The notes beneath the pieces were generated by a model. It was not told the origin of the DNA and did no database searches. It saw nothing but the letters and a program-made list of their open reading frames with translations. A DNA stretch of 64,000 bases. It comes from Nocardia sp. NBC_01327 (GTDB lineage: Bacteria; Actinomycetota; Actinomycetes; Mycobacteriales; Mycobacteriaceae). This document shows, one piece after another, positions 40,955 through 49,513 of this stretch. The position numbers and the translations under genes are program-made. How positions within the stretch are numbered: position 1 is the first letter of the stretch; each line of letters begins with the position of its first letter. The DNA is taken from NCBI RefSeq assembly GCF_035958815.1, contig NZ_CP108383.1:5580001-5644000 (forward strand), read 5' to 3'.

Positions 40955-41848
40955 CTATCGATGCACAGACGGCCGACTGCGCAGACCGCGGGCGAGGTGT
41001 TCGATGAACTGGCGGGAGTCGGCGGGACTGAGCGCGGTCATGGCGAGGCGGTTGAAGATCTTGTCGCGAATGCCGACCGCGGGCTTGTCGTCGATGTAGC
41101 GAATCTCGCCCTGCGCCTCCACCACCGCCATCTCGAGGTCGCCCGCGGCTCCCGGAGACGGCACCCGGACCAGGATGTAGCGGTCTTCCATACCCGCGCC
41201 CGGCGCCTGGTGGGTGAACGGCATGACCTGGATCTGGATGTTCGGACGCTGGGACAGCTCGATGAGGTGGACGAGTTGATCGAGCATCACCGCATCACCG
41301 CCGTAGGTCCGCCGCAGGCAGGATTCGGACAGGATCGTGTGGGATTCGGGTGCGTTGCGCTTGAACAGGATCTGCTGACGGGCGATCCGCGCCTCCACGT
41401 AGTCCTCGACGGTCACCGCGTCCGGATCGCCGGGGTCGAGCTGCAGGGGTTCGTGCAGTGCGCGAATGTAGTTGGGGTGCTGCAGGAGTCCGGGCACGAT
41501 CTCGGCCCCGGTTTCCCGCAGCCGGTCCGCCACATCCTCGAGGTCGACCAGCAGCCGCAGCTCCTCGATGTAGGCGCGACGATAGCCCGAGGTCCAGAAC
41601 CCGCGTCGGTGGTTGTCACCGCGCAGATCCAGCACGATGCGAATGTAGGCCTCGTCGAGGACGCCGAGTTTTCGCGCCAGTTGCTCGAGGTCGTCGGCGC
41701 TGAGATTGCCATTGCCGGCGACCGCCGCCGCGATGCGCGACTGACTGACCCCGATCAGCTTGCCCGCCTCGGCCTGGGTGGTGCGCGCGCGGCGCAGCAT
41801 CGCGTCGATTTCCCGTCCCAGGAGCACTTTTCGTGCGGTTCTCGCCAT
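40955..41848 (-). CDS. XRE regulator with DUF5753 (module 1)
   Basis: This 297-aa protein has an N-terminal helix-turn-helix (IDAMLRRARTTQAEAGKLIGVSQSRIAAAVAGNGNLSADDLEQLARKLGV) and a DUF5753 domain (EIVPGLLQHPNYIRALHEPLQL ... EARIARQQILFK ... SHTILSESCLRRTYGGDAVMLDQLVHLIEL ... IQIQVMPFTHQAPGAGMEDRYILV). It is paralogous to 54822-55757, with a related helix-turn-helix-DUF5753 layout. It heads a leftward operon with a methyltransferase and a DUF397-like gene, and is divergent from an HTH-TPR gene across GATTATC iterons. Confidence 0.9.
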   Translation of the reverse strand: MARTARKVLLGREIDAMLRRARTTQAEAGKLIGVSQSRIAAAVAGNGNLSADDLEQLARKLGVLDEAYIRIVLDLRGDNHRRGFWTSGYRRAYIEELRLLVDLEDVADRLRETGAEIVPGLLQHPNYIRALHEPLQLDPGDPDAVTVEDYVEARIARQQILFKRNAPESHTILSESCLRRTYGGDAVMLDQLVHLIELSQRPNIQIQVMPFTHQAPGAGMEDRYILVRVPSPGAAGDLEMAVVEAQGEIRYIDDKPAVGIRDKIFNRLAMTALSPADSRQFIEHLARGLRSRPSVHR

Positions 41849-41891
41849 GGCTCCCCACCGTATCGGGCTGCGCTTCGAACGCCACTATTCC

Positions 41892-41932
41892 ATAATTCTG
41901 ATTATCAGGTTAGATTATCAGGCACGATTATC
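41892..41932. promoter_or_regulatory. GATTATC iterons at 13-nt spacing
   Basis: GATTATC occurs at 41900-41906, 41913-41919 and 41926-41932, exactly 13 nt apart. The first overlaps the inverted repeat ATAAT-TCTG-ATTAT (41892-41905). All lie between the divergent XRE (41848) and HTH-TPR (42003) starts. Confidence 0.6.
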
Positions 41933-42002
41933 GCGCGAAAAGGCTAGTGGCCCAACGTCGTACCGCACCTGCGCTTTCAGCGAGCCGAAGAAGGGCGGGA
42001 CC

Positions 42003-43445
42003 ATGGACGTCACAGACGCCGAACCCGACCAGAGCGACCCCCAGGCCGTGACCATGAGCTCCTGGGGTCGATATCTGCGTACCTTCCGACGCACGCAATT
42101 GGGGCTCAGCCGTAGCGATTTCGCCGAGCTGGTCAATGAGCAGGGCCGGCGGCAGGGCATCAATGTCGCGTGTTCGGAACGGCATGTCGCGCGCTGGGAG
42201 CTCGGTGAGGTCAACCGGCCCAACAAGACCTATCGCGGACTGCTGGCCGCCATCGGCGCACCCGATCCCGCGACCATCGGTGCGCCCGCACCCGCGAGTC
42301 CACCGCCGACGTCGCATCACACCGACGTGCGCCCGGAACCCGATGAGCGCGAACGGGAAACGACTCTGCTGGAAGCACTCGCCACGGCGGTCGTCGGCTC
42401 TCCCGATATCCTCTCGCCGTGGCTCCCGCTGCTGGACGAGGCGGAAACCGAGGCGCCCCTGGGCAATACCGGGCAGTCCGATCTCGACTTCGTGCGCACC
42501 GCCACCGCCCGGCTGCGGGAGGTCGACCAGAGCCATGGCGGCTCCGCGGTGGCCGAATCCGCCGTCAACCTACTGACATTGACGACCACACTGCTCGCGC
42601 GGTGCCGTGGTGAAGCGCGCGAACAGTCGATGCTGATCGCCTCCGCCGATCTCGCACGCCTGGTCGGGTGGGCCTTCCATGATGTGGGCGATCAGTTTCG
42701 CGCCCGCCAATACGCCACGCTGGCACTGTTTTTCGCACGCCGGGCCGGTGCGGACAGCCTCGTCGCATCCACCCTCTACGTCCTGGGGCGCATCAACCTG
42801 ATCGAACATGATCCGCGCACCGCCCTGCGCATGTTCCAGCTCGGGCAGATGCCCGCCCAAGATGCCGCCAGCAGTGGGGAATCGGCGCGGCTGTACGCCA
42901 ATGAGGCGTGGGCACACGCCATGATGGGCGATGCCAACCGAATGCGGTTCGCGCTCGGCCGCGCCGAGGACGAGATCGCCCGCGTGGGTGACCTCATCGA
43001 CCCGTGGACCCGAGTGTTCTTCACCCCCGGTGAATTCACCGGTATGCAGTCGGTGATCCACAGCGAGTACGCGCTGACCGCGAGCGGACCGGCCGTCGAA
43101 CGCTATACCCTCGCGGCCGTCGAGGGCGCGCAGGCATCGCTGGCCGCCTCCGCGCCCGGACGCCCCGCGCGCAGCATCCTTTTCGACAACATCACCATTG
43201 CCACCGGAGCCTTCCGCCTCGGTCAGATCGGTGATGCCGTGTCCTTCGCCAATGCCTCGCTGGCATTGACCAGCCAGGTCGACAGCGGAAGAGTCGCCGG
43301 CCGGCTCGGGCGGATGGCGCAGGCGGCCACCCTCTCCTCACCACGGTCCGACGTCAAGGACGTATGCCACGCCGTACGCCAGGCGCTCGATACCGGTACG
43401 CGCACACCACATTCGCCGATCGAGCGTCAGCTCGCCACCGCATGA
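42003..43445 (+). CDS. HTH regulator with TPR-like C-terminus
   Basis: This 480-aa protein has an N-terminal XRE-like helix-turn-helix (SWGRYLRTFRRTQLGLSRSDFAELVNEQGRRQGINVACSERHVARWELGEVNRPNKTYRGLLAAIGAP), a proline-rich hinge (about residues 90-115), and a long helical repeat domain. Such proteins in actinomycetes regulate development or secondary metabolism; the target is unknown. ATG 42003 follows AAGGGCGGG. It is divergent from DUF5753 module 1. Its stop overlaps a possible small gene (ATGA). Confidence 0.87.
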   Translation: MDVTDAEPDQSDPQAVTMSSWGRYLRTFRRTQLGLSRSDFAELVNEQGRRQGINVACSERHVARWELGEVNRPNKTYRGLLAAIGAPDPATIGAPAPASPPPTSHHTDVRPEPDERERETTLLEALATAVVGSPDILSPWLPLLDEAETEAPLGNTGQSDLDFVRTATARLREVDQSHGGSAVAESAVNLLTLTTTLLARCRGEAREQSMLIASADLARLVGWAFHDVGDQFRARQYATLALFFARRAGADSLVASTLYVLGRINLIEHDPRTALRMFQLGQMPAQDAASSGESARLYANEAWAHAMMGDANRMRFALGRAEDEIARVGDLIDPWTRVFFTPGEFTGMQSVIHSEYALTASGPAVERYTLAAVEGAQASLAASAPGRPARSILFDNITIATGAFRLGQIGDAVSFANASLALTSQVDSGRVAGRLGRMAQAATLSSPRSDVKDVCHAVRQALDTGTRTPHSPIERQLATA

Positions 43446-43660
43446 GGACTCCGAATGTCCTGATCGGGACCGTCGATGTCATCCTCATGGGCGGTTCCAC
43501 CCGGACTGCCCTGTCGAATGTCATTGTCGCAGAACCTGTTCGACGATTGAATCAATACATGACCACAGGTGATGCGGAAATCTACCTCACGATCGGCCCG
43601 CGCAACCCCTCCGCATCACTATCGGAAAGCAGACCCGCGCATCCGGACCGCAGGCGTTGA
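43442..43660 (+). CDS. Small possible protein coupled to the HTH-TPR gene
   Basis: This is a 72-aa open frame starting MRTPNVLIGTVDVILMGGST, whose ATG overlaps the preceding stop as ATGA. The first half has a hydrophobic, high-GC3 coding look; the end is proline- and arginine-rich and weaker. No family is recognised. It may be real (coupled) or chance. Confidence 0.4.
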   Translation: MRTPNVLIGTVDVILMGGSTRTALSNVIVAEPVRRLNQYMTTGDAEIYLTIGPRNPSASLSESRPAHPDRRR

Positions 43661-43693
43661 CGCTCACCCAGAAACTAGCCCGGGAACATACTC

Positions 43694-44593
43694 ATGTGGT
43701 TCGGATATGCCCGTACGGAGCTGCTGCCGATCAATGTCCGCCGCGTCGTACAGCAAGCGTTTCGCGAGTACGCCGCTCGCTACGAATTCGGCGAAGGGGA
43801 GGTGCTTTTCGAACCGATCGCGCCGGAACTGCTGCTGCGCGAGATGGTCGCCGAGATCGATCGGGACAGCAGTGTCGCCACCGTCCTGCCGCGACTGCGG
43901 CAGACCGCTCAGCAGTGGGGCATCGACCTCGATCGGGTCTTCGACACTCCGCGGCGCGCCGATGTGCTGTGGTACATCCTCGAATCGGTCGAGGACACGG
44001 CGGGAGCGCAGCTGATCGTGCCCTCGCGCGAGCATCTGACCAACCTGGGGCCCTCGGAACGCGCGGCCGTCGCTCAGCTCACCCGGGCCGCCGTCGAGGT
44101 GCACTATCTCGACGGGACCTCCGCGCACGGGACCTCCGCCGAGGCCGAACCGCCACGGCCCGCTGAATCCACCGATGCGCCCAGCGCGGATGATCAGGTG
44201 CTGGTGGAGTCTCGCATCGGCTCGATTCCGGCTGTGGCCCAACTCGATGCGGCCGCCGAGCTCAGTCGCCTCGGTCGGCCGGAACTCATCGAGTACGTCG
44301 ATGCGATCTATGTGGCATTGATCGACGATGCCGCCACCACACCGGCGGCCGATGTCCTCGAATTCCCGCCGGACGCCGGACGCGCCGTCATCCGGCTGCT
44401 CACCGCGGCGGTGACCGGGCGGCTGATCGTCGAACTCGAGGAACCTCGTCACCGCGCGGACGCGGTAGCCGCGGCGCTGATCACCCTGTGCGAGAACACC
44501 CAGCGGTTCACCGACGGGTCGCGGACGTTCACCCGCTGCACGCTGCCCGACGGGGCGTACTCCCCCGGCGCCGAGTCGGGAGGCCGAGGATGA
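43694..44593 (+). CDS. Hypothetical protein, first gene of a coupled pair
   Basis: This 299-aa protein begins MWFGYARTELLPINVRRVVQQAF, is mostly helical, and has an acidic, proline-containing linker (AEAEPPRPAESTDAPSADDQ, about residues 150-170) between two domains; the second ends DAVAAALITLCENTQRFTDGSRTFTRC. No catalytic motif is seen and I do not recognise the family. It overlaps the next gene by 4 nt (ATGA), so the two are probably made together. Confidence 0.7.
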   Translation: MWFGYARTELLPINVRRVVQQAFREYAARYEFGEGEVLFEPIAPELLLREMVAEIDRDSSVATVLPRLRQTAQQWGIDLDRVFDTPRRADVLWYILESVEDTAGAQLIVPSREHLTNLGPSERAAVAQLTRAAVEVHYLDGTSAHGTSAEAEPPRPAESTDAPSADDQVLVESRIGSIPAVAQLDAAAELSRLGRPELIEYVDAIYVALIDDAATTPAADVLEFPPDAGRAVIRLLTAAVTGRLIVELEEPRHRADAVAAALITLCENTQRFTDGSRTFTRCTLPDGAYSPGAESGGRG

Positions 44594-45147
44594 ACGGAAC
44601 GACCCGGGCCGCCAAGACCTTCCAGGCGCCGACCCGCAATATCTGGGACCGCGACCGTGTCCGGCCGGCCGAGGGACTTCTGGACGCCCGCGAACTGCTG
44701 CTCGCCGTCGCCGGCAATCTGGAGGGTGGTTCCCCGCTGATCGGCTGGGCGCGCGAACTGGCGGACCTGCACTCCACCCTCACCACCGCGACCGTATCCC
44801 CCGCGCGCCGTCCGGCCGACTTCGACGACCGCACGGTGCGCGGGCAGATCAGCGAAGTCATCGGCCTGATCGACGAGTGGTCGGCCCTGCATCTACCGCA
44901 TCCGACCGCCGGACGCCGGCACACCCATTCCCTCGGCGAGGTGATCAGCCACTTCGCGTCCACCTACGCGCAGATGCAGCGGACGCTGCGCCACAGTGGC
45001 AGCGCGGCGCACCAGCATCATGCCGCGATACGGTTCGCTCAGGTTCAGGAAGGCTACGCCGATCTCGTCGGCGACATTCGAACACTGCGCGTCCAACTCC
45101 CTTTGGGTGCGCAGGATTCCGCGAAGGCGCGATCTGCGCAGGAGTGA
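44590..45147 (+). CDS. DUF4254-like protein
   Basis: This 185-aa protein has LLDARELLLAVAGNLEGGSPLIGWARELADLHSTL, VIGLIDEWSALHLPHPTAGRRHTHSLGEVISHFAS and YADLVGDIRTLRVQLP, which matches what I recall of actinobacterial DUF4254 (VDRLA.. and YEDLA..V..GRRRLP pattern). The function is unknown. It is translationally coupled to the preceding hypothetical gene. Confidence 0.65.
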   Translation: MNGTTRAAKTFQAPTRNIWDRDRVRPAEGLLDARELLLAVAGNLEGGSPLIGWARELADLHSTLTTATVSPARRPADFDDRTVRGQISEVIGLIDEWSALHLPHPTAGRRHTHSLGEVISHFASTYAQMQRTLRHSGSAAHQHHAAIRFAQVQEGYADLVGDIRTLRVQLPLGAQDSAKARSAQE

Positions 45148-45162
45148 ACGCGGCCGGGCGCT

Positions 45163-45198
45163 GGGCTGCTGGGCTGCTGGGCTGCTGGGCTGCTGGGC
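45163..45198. repeat. Tandem 8-bp repeat, (GGGCTGCT)4 plus partial copy
   Basis: Four perfect copies of GGGCTGCT run from 45163 to 45194, with GGGC at 45195-45198. They lie 16 nt after the DUF4254-like stop. The octamer length makes it prone to slippage. The rest of the 174-nt gap to 45322 shows no gene. Confidence 0.9.
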
Positions 45199-45321
45199 GG
45201 AAACTAGTACACGCGGACGTCCCTGGGTGACATGACATTTCACGCCTCATAGCAATCAAGCGGTGCGTGGAGCGTGGCCTTGGTGTAATGCTGAGCACGG
45301 TGTCCAACGAGGGAGTCGCCC

Positions 45322-45618
45322 GTGCAGAATCGACCGTCGGCAGCCGAGCTCCTGGAGTCACTGGCCGAACTGCTGGAGGGCACGCTGCTGCCGGCATTGC
45401 CGCCCGCGCTGCACCATCGTGCGCGGGTCGGGGCGAATCTGGCCAGGGTTCTCAGTCGCGAGGTCGCACTCGGGCCAGACGCGGACCACCGCGAAATCGA
45501 GTTGCTGGCAGCGGTTCCCGACGGCGACGAGCAGGCACTGTGGCAGGCGCTGACCGAGGTGGTGCGCGCCGATCTGGCAATCGCCAAGCCGGGGTACGAC
45601 AGCTGGGAGGGTGAGTGA
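45322..45618 (+). CDS. DUF6285-family protein
   Basis: This 98-aa protein has the pattern AAELLESLAELLEGTLLPALPPALHHRARVGANLARVLSREVALGP, typical of DUF6285 proteins, which sit beside phosphotransferase and acyl-CoA dehydrogenase genes in actinomycetes. The function is unknown. Start is GTG 45322. It overlaps the phosphotransferase by 4 nt (GTGA). Confidence 0.87.
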   Translation: MQNRPSAAELLESLAELLEGTLLPALPPALHHRARVGANLARVLSREVALGPDADHREIELLAAVPDGDEQALWQALTEVVRADLAIAKPGYDSWEGE

Positions 45619-46616
45619 TCACCGATCCCGCCGCGGGCCTGGCAGCATTCCTGACGGATACTTTCAGTGCAAAGGTGCGGGTCACCGAGGTGGAGGTTCT
45701 GTCCGCCGGTGCGCGCCGGCGCAATATCGCCTTCACCGCGAATATCGAGGGTGCGGGCGCGCGCAGACTCGTCGCCACGCTCGTTCCGCCTGCGGTGCAG
45801 ATCATTTCGGTCGAGACCGAAGCGGCCGTGCGCGAACTGGCTCGCACACAGGGTGTTCCGGTGCCCGAACTGGTGGCGGTGTGCGGCGACCACCGCACAG
45901 CGGAGCCGTTCATCATCTCCGACCACGTGACCGGAGAAACCGTCCCGCGCAAAGTATTACGCCTTATCGCGGCTACCGGCCATGCCGAAACGGTGGCCCG
46001 TCAGTGGGGCGAGGCGATGGGCAGGCTGCACGCCATCGACCCCGGCGAGGCGCCGCAGTCCCTGCCCGCCGCCGGTCCCGATCCGGCCGCCGACACCCTG
46101 CGCACGGCGGAGCAGGGTGTGCGCACGCTACTGGGCGAACGGCCGGTCTTCGCGCTGGCGCTGCGCTGGCTCGAACGCAGGCAACCGGCCCCGCCGCCGC
46201 GGATCGCGCTGCTGCACACCGATCTGCGCAACGGCAACATCATTGTCGGCGAGGACGGTCTGCGGGCCGTACTGGATTGGGAAGGGGCACAGCGCTTCGG
46301 CGACCCGATGCGCGATGTGGCCTGGTCCGCGCTGCGGATGTGGCGTTTCCGCGAGGACGCGCGGGAGTTCGGCGGTTTTGCCGACCGCGCGAGTTTCGTG
46401 CGCGGCTACGAGTCCGCGGGCGGCAACTTCGACGTGGACCGGTTCCGCTGGTGGAAGGTCATGGGCACGCTGGCCTGGGGCGTCGGGCTGGCGTCGCAGG
46501 CCGCCGCACATCTGGACGGAACCGTCCGCGACATTGTGATGGCCGCCAGCGGCCGCCGCGTATCGGAGATCGAGTGGGATCTGCTCATGCTGATCCGGCC
46601 CGACACGAAAGCTTAG
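45615..46616 (+). CDS. APH-fold phosphotransferase family protein
   Basis: This 333-aa aminoglycoside-phosphotransferase-fold kinase-like protein has the catalytic-loop-like LLHTDLRNGNIIV (HTD in place of HGD) and VLDWEGAQRFGDPMRDVAW carrying the metal-binding aspartate. Members next to acyl-CoA dehydrogenases may activate unusual substrates for catabolism (inference). Start is GTG 45615, coupled to DUF6285. It is followed 8 nt later by the acyl-CoA dehydrogenase. Confidence 0.86.
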   Translation: MITDPAAGLAAFLTDTFSAKVRVTEVEVLSAGARRRNIAFTANIEGAGARRLVATLVPPAVQIISVETEAAVRELARTQGVPVPELVAVCGDHRTAEPFIISDHVTGETVPRKVLRLIAATGHAETVARQWGEAMGRLHAIDPGEAPQSLPAAGPDPAADTLRTAEQGVRTLLGERPVFALALRWLERRQPAPPPRIALLHTDLRNGNIIVGEDGLRAVLDWEGAQRFGDPMRDVAWSALRMWRFREDAREFGGFADRASFVRGYESAGGNFDVDRFRWWKVMGTLAWGVGLASQAAAHLDGTVRDIVMAASGRRVSEIEWDLLMLIRPDTKA

Positions 46617-46624
46617 GAGCGAGC

Positions 46625-47887
46625 GTGGATTTCGAACTGCCACACGAACTGACCGCGTATCTGCGGGAGCTGGACTCGTTCATCGAGGCCGAGATCATCC
46701 CGCTCGAACAACAGCACGACAATATCCGCTTCTTCGACCACCGCCGCGAGGATGCCCGCACCGACTGGGACCGCAACGGCCTGCCCAGCGCGGAATGGGA
46801 GGAACTGCTCGCCCAGGCCCGCCGCCGCGCCGATGCCGCGGGCCACTACCGCTACGCCTTTCCCCAGGAGTTCGGTGGCCGCGACGGCAATAATCTGGGC
46901 ATGGCCGTGATCCGCGAACATCTGGCCAAGCGTGGTCTGGGCCTGCACTGCGATCTGCAGAACGAGCATGCCATCGTCGCCAACAATGTCGGACTGCTGC
47001 TCATGCTCGAGTACGGGTCCGAGGCTCAGAAGACGCAGTGGGTCGACGGACTGGCCGACGGCAGCAGGTTCTTCGCCTTCGGGATCACCGAACCTGAGCA
47101 CGGCTCGGATGCCACACATATGGAGACCACCGCCGTCCGTGACGGTGACGACTGGATCATCAACGGCGCCAAGACCTGGAACACGGGTGTGCACATCGCA
47201 GACGCCGACCTGATCTTCGCCCGCACTGCCGGGCAGGCTGGTGACGGGCGCGGCATCACCGCATTCCTGGTGCCCACCAGCGCCCCCGGCTTCCAAGTCG
47301 AGGAATACCTGTGGACGTTCAATATGCCCACCGATCACGCGCGCATCTCGCTGACCGAGGTGCGCGTACCGAATTCGGCCATCTTCGGGCAGGAGGGCCG
47401 CGGCCTCGGAGTTGTGCAGCATTTCTTCAACGAGAACAGGATTCGCCAGGCCGCCTCCAGTCTCGGTGCGGCGCAATACTGCATCGACCAGTCCGTCGCC
47501 TATGCCAAGGAGCGCAAGCCTTTCGGCACTCCCCTGGCCGCCAACCAGGCCATCCAGTTCCCGCTGGTGGAACTGCACACACAGTGCGAGATGCTGCGCG
47601 CGCTGATCCACAAGACCGCCTGGTCGATGGACACCTACGGCACTTTCACTGTCTCCGAACAGGTCTCGATGTGCAACTACTGGGCCAACCGACTCTGCTG
47701 CGAAGCCGCCGACCGAGCCATGCAGGTCCACGGCGGCCTCGGCTACTCCCGCCACAAACCCTTCGAGCACATCTACCGCCACCACCGGCGCTACCGCATC
47801 ACCGAAGGCGCAGAGGAGATCCAGATGCGCCGGGTGGCCGGGTACCTGTTCGGATTCATGGACCGGGCCGCGGTGAAGGGTGTGTGA
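46625..47887 (+). CDS. Acyl-CoA dehydrogenase
   Basis: This 420-aa FAD-dependent acyl-CoA dehydrogenase has FGITEPEHGSDATHMETTAVRDGDDWIINGAKTWNTG, RQAASSLGAAQYCIDQSVAYAKERKPFG and a C-terminal HGGLGYSRHKPFEHIYRHHRRYRITEGAEEIQMRRVAGYL. The N-terminal part (DFELPHELTAYLREL) is of the longer APH-associated type. Substrate unknown. GTG 46625 follows AGGAGCGAGC. It ends a DUF6285-APH-ACAD operon. Confidence 0.9.
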   Translation: MDFELPHELTAYLRELDSFIEAEIIPLEQQHDNIRFFDHRREDARTDWDRNGLPSAEWEELLAQARRRADAAGHYRYAFPQEFGGRDGNNLGMAVIREHLAKRGLGLHCDLQNEHAIVANNVGLLLMLEYGSEAQKTQWVDGLADGSRFFAFGITEPEHGSDATHMETTAVRDGDDWIINGAKTWNTGVHIADADLIFARTAGQAGDGRGITAFLVPTSAPGFQVEEYLWTFNMPTDHARISLTEVRVPNSAIFGQEGRGLGVVQHFFNENRIRQAASSLGAAQYCIDQSVAYAKERKPFGTPLAANQAIQFPLVELHTQCEMLRALIHKTAWSMDTYGTFTVSEQVSMCNYWANRLCCEAADRAMQVHGGLGYSRHKPFEHIYRHHRRYRITEGAEEIQMRRVAGYLFGFMDRAAVKGV

Positions 47888-47996
47888 CAGCGCGCCCGGA
47901 GGTACCGGCGTCACGCCAATATTGTTGCCCCACAGTGACGACAGCCGAACCACCCGATACACCGCATCAGTGGTTCTGCTCGATTAACTTGGTCCC

Positions 47997-48626
47997 ATGG
48001 GACTTTCCGCCGCCGAGGTGTTCGACGGACTCGGCATCGACTATGAGAAGGCGTTCGCCGGGCTGACGGCGCACCGCGAGGAACTCGAGTGGCTGCTGTC
48101 CGAGCTACCCGCACGGTCGAAGGTCCTCGATGTCGGCTGCGGTACCGGGCGGCCGACAGCCGAGGTACTGGTGGCCGCAGGACATGACGTCACCGGTTGC
48201 GATATCTCGCCCGGAATGATCGAGATAGCCCGCAACCAGGTCGCCGGTGCCCGATTCGAAGTCGCAGACCTGCGAACACTGTCGTATCCGGCCGAGAGCT
48301 GGGATGCGGTGACAGCATTCTTTCCCCTGCTCCAACTGACCAGAGCCGAAATCGACGCCGCACTGGTGAAATTCGCCGATTGGCTGACTCCCGGCGGCAT
48401 CTTCCTACTGGCCACGGTCCCCGCAGACGTCGAGAGCCTCGACATCGAATTCATGGGAAAGCCCGTCACCGTCAGCAGCTATCCCCCAGAGGAATTCGCC
48501 CGCCGCCTCACCACGGCAGGCCTCGAGGTCCTCCACCACCGAGTAGTCGAATTCCACCCCGACCACCCCAATGCCATCCCCGAACACGACCTCTTCCTCG
48601 CCGCCCGCAAGCCTCCTGACCAGTAG
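47997..48626 (+). CDS. Class I SAM-dependent methyltransferase
   Basis: This 209-aa protein has motif I VLDVGCGTGRPTAEVLVAAGHDVTGCDISPGMIEIAR, motif II-like ARFEVADLRTLSYPAESWDAVTAFF, and a closing LFLAARK. It is an UbiE/COQ5-like fold; the substrate is unknown. The 109-nt upstream gap holds an AT-rich stretch before ATG 47997. It converges on the hypothetical gene at 48632 with a 5-nt gap. Confidence 0.87.
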   Translation: MGLSAAEVFDGLGIDYEKAFAGLTAHREELEWLLSELPARSKVLDVGCGTGRPTAEVLVAAGHDVTGCDISPGMIEIARNQVAGARFEVADLRTLSYPAESWDAVTAFFPLLQLTRAEIDAALVKFADWLTPGGIFLLATVPADVESLDIEFMGKPVTVSSYPPEEFARRLTTAGLEVLHHRVVEFHPDHPNAIPEHDLFLAARKPPDQ

Positions 48627-48631
48627 TCGCG

Positions 48632-49468
48632 CTAGACCGCCTGCCGCCGTTGCGGCCGGCCCTGCCACCACGCCGCCCGGTTCGCATCGATCTCGTCGGC
48701 GTGTACGTACTCCCGGAACAGCTGGGTTGCGCGGTAACCGGCGCTGCCTGCGGCACGTTCCAACTCGGTGATGTCGTGCCAGCGGTGCGCGCGGTCGAGC
48801 ACTTCCGCGGCGAGTAGCGCCAGGACGGGTAGCGGGCCTGCGGTGGCGGTGGCGATCAAGGCGTCCGCTCCGAGGGTGCCGGCCCATACTGCCCGAAGTT
48901 CGTCGGCGTCACAGCGTTGGACGAACTCAAGGACGGTGCGGGGTTTCGTATCTTCCGGACTATCCATCACCAGCCGTATCGCGAGCGCACGCTGCTGGTG
49001 CGCGAGATAGTCGCCGATCGTCAGCGCGGGTGGGATCGCATCAGCCACCGGATACGGATGGCGCACAGCCGCCCCCGGGAACGGACTGCCGATCGGGCCG
49101 CTGTAATCGAGCATCTTCTGCATCTCCGAGCCCGTCAGCGTGAACACCCACGCCGGCAGCCGCGCGCACACCTTCGTGGACGGCATCCGCAACGTCGCAG
49201 GCTCACCACCACTTCCCGAACTTGTGGGTTCGACAACGGGTACGGACGAGTCGTCACCAGATGCTGACGACCCGTCCGAACCCAAAATATCGGTGCCACG
49301 CCACAGCGCCTGCCGCAGCCGGGCTAATCGAGAAGCGTTGTCGGACATGTCCAGTACTCCCTCGAACCAGACCTCGGCACACACATGCCTCGGAATCTCC
49401 ACGGTAGCGACGAAACCCCGCACCGCCCACCGCCCCGGCTCCGTCGACTCACGATCGATATGCGACAC
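48632..49468 (-). CDS. Hypothetical protein, last gene of the compact leftward operon
   Basis: This 278-aa protein starts at GTG 49468; ATG 49348 (MSDNASRLARLRQALW) is an alternative. It has a Ser/Gly/Thr-rich hinge (SDGSSASGDDSSVPVVEPTSSG region), then a domain with PAWVFTLTGSEMQKMLDYSGPIGSP and a helical end (LFREYVHADEIDANRAAWWQGRPQRRQAV). I recognise no family. It is 45 nt after the RibD-like gene. Confidence 0.7.
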   Translation of the reverse strand: MSHIDRESTEPGRWAVRGFVATVEIPRHVCAEVWFEGVLDMSDNASRLARLRQALWRGTDILGSDGSSASGDDSSVPVVEPTSSGSGGEPATLRMPSTKVCARLPAWVFTLTGSEMQKMLDYSGPIGSPFPGAAVRHPYPVADAIPPALTIGDYLAHQQRALAIRLVMDSPEDTKPRTVLEFVQRCDADELRAVWAGTLGADALIATATAGPLPVLALLAAEVLDRAHRWHDITELERAAGSAGYRATQLFREYVHADEIDANRAAWWQGRPQRRQAV

Positions 49469-49513
49469 ATCCCCATACCCGCTCCGTCCATCCAGCCACC
49501 AACACTCCTCCAG

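Noticed and set aside
45163..45198. CRISPR-like repeat
   Set aside because: The unit is 8 bp and directly tandem with no spacers and no cas genes.
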